This document shows, piece after piece, positions 62,008 to 64,000 of a stretch of DNA of 64,000 nt. The stretch is from IMG/VR virus record IMGVR_UViG_3300010883_000007, positions 1 to 64,000 of that record; one strand, written 5' to 3'. The notes below the pieces were generated by a model. It did no database searches. It was given only the letters and a program-made list of their open reading frames with translations, and had not been told where the DNA came from. The stretch comes from a virus. The number at the start of each line of letters is the position of its first letter. Position 1 is the stretch's first letter. The translations under genes were made by a program, and so were the position numbers.

Positions 62008-62490
62008 TTAAAACTCCCCAAAGGGAGGTATACAGAGGACTGATCCAGAGGAAATGGTCACAACTTTGCCCTCCTGTATTACAATTGGACTATAGTGGAG
62101 ACCCTGGAAACCCTTTTCTATTGTGAACTCTTCACTCCCCAGAGACTTAAAAGTTCCGACCCCCACCATTCCGCTAGCTGCTGCCGGGGAGCCCTCATAC
62201 ATCAGTGTGGTACCGCTCACATACAGCAGGCTTCCAGTTGTTGGCCAGTTTGTGGGTTTATACTTTGCAGTCTCGCCGTCAACGACTCCGGGTGGGTACT
62301 CTTTGTCAGGAAAGGGTTGAAATTTCACACCCCATATAGCTCCAATTGGACTCGAAAACTCTGGTGACGGTAGGCCGACCTGCAGACCATTCGGAAAAAT
62401 CACATTTGTTACCCTTCCCGCAATATCTTTAACCACATATTTCACCCTGCGTCGAACGAAATCTGGATGATCCTTAATAATCTTAGGCAT
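62008..62490 (-). CDS. Small virion protein of unknown function near the fibre gene
   Basis: 160 residues, beta-rich: 'RRVKYVVKDIAGRVTNVIFP', 'AIWGVKFQPFPDKEYPPG', 'LLYVSGTTLMYEGSPAAASG' and the end 'GSVLCIPPFGEF'. ATG 62490 has AGGATG ten bases upstream. It lies 18 bases before the fibre gene. I do not recognise the family. The glycine- and proline-rich beta character suits a surface or connector protein. Confidence 0.5.
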   Translation of the reverse strand: MPKIIKDHPDFVRRRVKYVVKDIAGRVTNVIFPNGLQVGLPSPEFSSPIGAIWGVKFQPFPDKEYPPGVVDGETAKYKPTNWPTTGSLLYVSGTTLMYEGSPAAASGMVGVGTFKSLGSEEFTIEKGFQGLHYSPIVIQEGKVVTISSGSVLCIPPFGEF

Positions 62491-62500
62491 AAATCACATC

Positions 62501-64000
62501 CTACTCAAATGTCAGCATAACACTGGTTCCTGAGGCGTCGTCAGGGTTAGTCGATCGATCCCGGGTTAGTCCATCAAAATACGGAAGTGAGGAGGTGCAG
62601 AAAACATCTAAGTTCTGACTGTGTGTGGATTCCGGATCTACGTTAACAGCTCGAGCGCCCTCATCGTCGGGTCGAGAAGTGAATGTTACACTAACAGGAC
62701 CTGACTCTACACCGTCTTCAGTAAAGAAGCGAGTAAATCTACGGGCCTCGAGGAGATCTCTCACTTGACCGAACTTATTGTGGCGATACACAGCAGAAGA
62801 GTACATGGGTCGAATATTGGCCACTCCATACTTGAAACCTCTCAATATAACTTCAGATCCAACACCTATGTGCATACCCCCAGTCACATGGGTCGAAATA
62901 TCGCGGTTAACCGCTGTCTGGACTGTTGTATAGCCCACGGGTTCTTTAGTTTTCTCCCTCTCGCTATACCAATAACGATAGTTGTTGTTAGCGGTGTTCC
63001 ACGTGTAAGAACCCACTGGAGGAGCAATATAAGACTTACCATTGTGGGTGCCACCGTCGCGCTGCGCTAGGTACTGGTCGATGTAGTAGACAAATTTGGA
63101 GTCCGACGAGTGCGGATACCCCCACGTGATCTGGACAGTAGTTACTGTTGATACACCGGATCTCACAAAGGATCCTGAGACAGGAATGGTCGCATTGCGA
63201 TCCACAAGAATCCTCTGCCACTCAGTTCCGTCTCCCAGTAACCCTCCGCCAGTGAAGGATGTTGCTGTAATATTAGTCACAGTCGATGTGATTGTCGTGT
63301 TACTCTGACTACCCCCAACCTTCTGAGTTAGGGACATAGAGCCTTCTCCGTTGGCTGAGGGAGCTGTCCCCACAGCAATTACAGAGTCTGCGGTGTTGGC
63401 ATTGTGCCCGTTGGTGTGATTGATTGCAGTCTTTAGCAGGGTTAAATAATCTCCCTGGTCCATGGCGCCAAGATCTGTTCTTATTGCAATACCTCCCACA
63501 GCAGCATCACCCTCAGATAGGGTGAATCCGTCGCCGAAGTCACCCACTGCAAGAACATCTCCTGTTACTATTGAGTTACCCTTTCCACTTGGTCCGATGC
63601 CAATAAGCACATACTTCTTTGTTACTCCAGCAGACGAGGTGATAGTGACTGTCTGTAGCTCGTTTGCAGACGTAAATGAGTTGAGATCGCCGTCTGCACA
63701 ACCCAGGGATCCGGCTGCCCTGGAGCTATTGGGATGATCAGATGAGATCGTCATTTGAGTGTCTGAGGAGATTGCAGTGACTATTGCAAATGTGCTTGAT
63801 CCCAGCTCGCCGTACTGACTATGCGTAAAGTTAGATGCAGTAATATTCTGTGCATTAGCATCGACGGTAATAGCTGTGTTCATGGATCCTGAGGCGCCGG
63901 CGACCTGCTGATACAGCGCAAGTGTGTCTGTACCGGCGATGGCGTAAATATTAGAGACTCCATGCCCGTTGGCAGAATCTATACACGTCTTGAGCGAGGC
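62501..64000 (-). CDS. Virion/appendage protein with module repeats (N-terminus beyond right edge)
   Basis: The frame is open from the right edge for 39 codons before the first ATG at 63883, and this upstream part encodes 'LKTCIDSANGHGVSNIYAIA' and 'GTDTLALYQQVAGASGSMNT'. The protein therefore starts outside the window; 499 residues are visible. Two module-like units end 'NITASNFT' and 'NITATSFTGG', related in style to those in 45788-49471. A later part has 'VSTVTTVQITWGYPHSSDSK' and 'TRPDDEG-like' residues. The C-terminal half looks like a beta-sandwich structural protein. It is probably an appendage or fibre component. Confidence 0.6.
   Translation of the reverse strand, partial: ASLKTCIDSANGHGVSNIYAIAGTDTLALYQQVAGASGSMNTAITVDANAQNITASNFTHSQYGELGSSTFAIVTAISSDTQMTISSDHPNSSRAAGSLGCADGDLNSFTSANELQTVTITSSAGVTKKYVLIGIGPSGKGNSIVTGDVLAVGDFGDGFTLSEGDAAVGGIAIRTDLGAMDQGDYLTLLKTAINHTNGHNANTADSVIAVGTAPSANGEGSMSLTQKVGGSQSNTTITSTVTNITATSFTGGGLLGDGTEWQRILVDRNATIPVSGSFVRSGVSTVTTVQITWGYPHSSDSKFVYYIDQYLAQRDGGTHNGKSYIAPPVGSYTWNTANNNYRYWYSEREKTKEPVGYTTVQTAVNRDISTHVTGGMHIGVGSEVILRGFKYGVANIRPMYSSAVYRHNKFGQVRDLLEARRFTRFFTEDGVESGPVSVTFTSRPDDEGARAVNVDPESTHSQNLDVFCTSSLPYFDGLTRDRSTNPDDASGTSVMLTFE

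Noticed and set aside
1-64000. T4-type late promoters TATAAATA on the coding strand
   Set aside because: I did not find this 8-mer in the gaps; ATAYTTA is what recurs.

Overview
The window is a dense stretch of a tailed-phage genome. About 50 genes lie end to end, all on the minus strand, with gaps almost always under 200 bases, and no stretch over 300 bases lacks a gene. I see no tRNA, rRNA, integrase, transposase or CRISPR array. Contractile-tail genes (two sheaths, a tube, a long tape measure, a LysM-type baseplate protein) and a T4-style head set (terminase, portal, prohead protease, scaffold, gp23-like capsid, gp13/gp14/gp15-like neck proteins) mark it as a large T4-like myovirus. Most starts have AGGAG-type Shine-Dalgarno sites, so the host uses ordinary bacterial initiation. 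An aquatic host is only a guess, based on the phage-borne bS21-like protein and the style of the appendage proteins.

In transcription order (right to left): 64000-45788 holds virion surface, appendage and baseplate-type proteins, including a fibre, FN3-like and LamG-like proteins, and proteins carrying a repeated beta-rich module. 45788-40406 is a replication/recombination block: a RuvC-like resolvase, a DnaG-type primase, one polypeptide fusing the Mre11/gp47 nuclease to the Rad50/gp46 ATPase, a zinc-ribbon protein and a conserved unknown. 40396-28362 is packaging and head: large terminase, portal, unknown, protease, several small core or decoration candidates, a bS21-like protein, scaffold and major capsid. 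A terminator follows the capsid gene.

28269-27128 is a cassette of four very small proteins bounded by hairpin terminators; one is a coiled coil with a C-terminal membrane helix. 26990-14315 is neck and tail: gp13-, gp14- and gp15-like proteins, two tandem sheath genes, tube, terminator, an RNase H-fold protein, and a gp26-like protein that may be joined to the next ORF by ribosomal frameshifting. 14250-1420 holds the tape measure and large hub/baseplate proteins. The left end has a compact family A DNA polymerase and the start of a QDDK-repeat protein that leaves the window.

The points most worth following are: a recurring intergenic motif ATAYTTA (coding strand) 20-37 bases before late genes; the probable frameshift upstream of the tape measure; the single-chain gp47-gp46 fusion; tandem sheath paralogues, one carrying an inserted module also found in the appendage proteins; the phage bS21; and a polymerase with unusual residues in motifs B and C.
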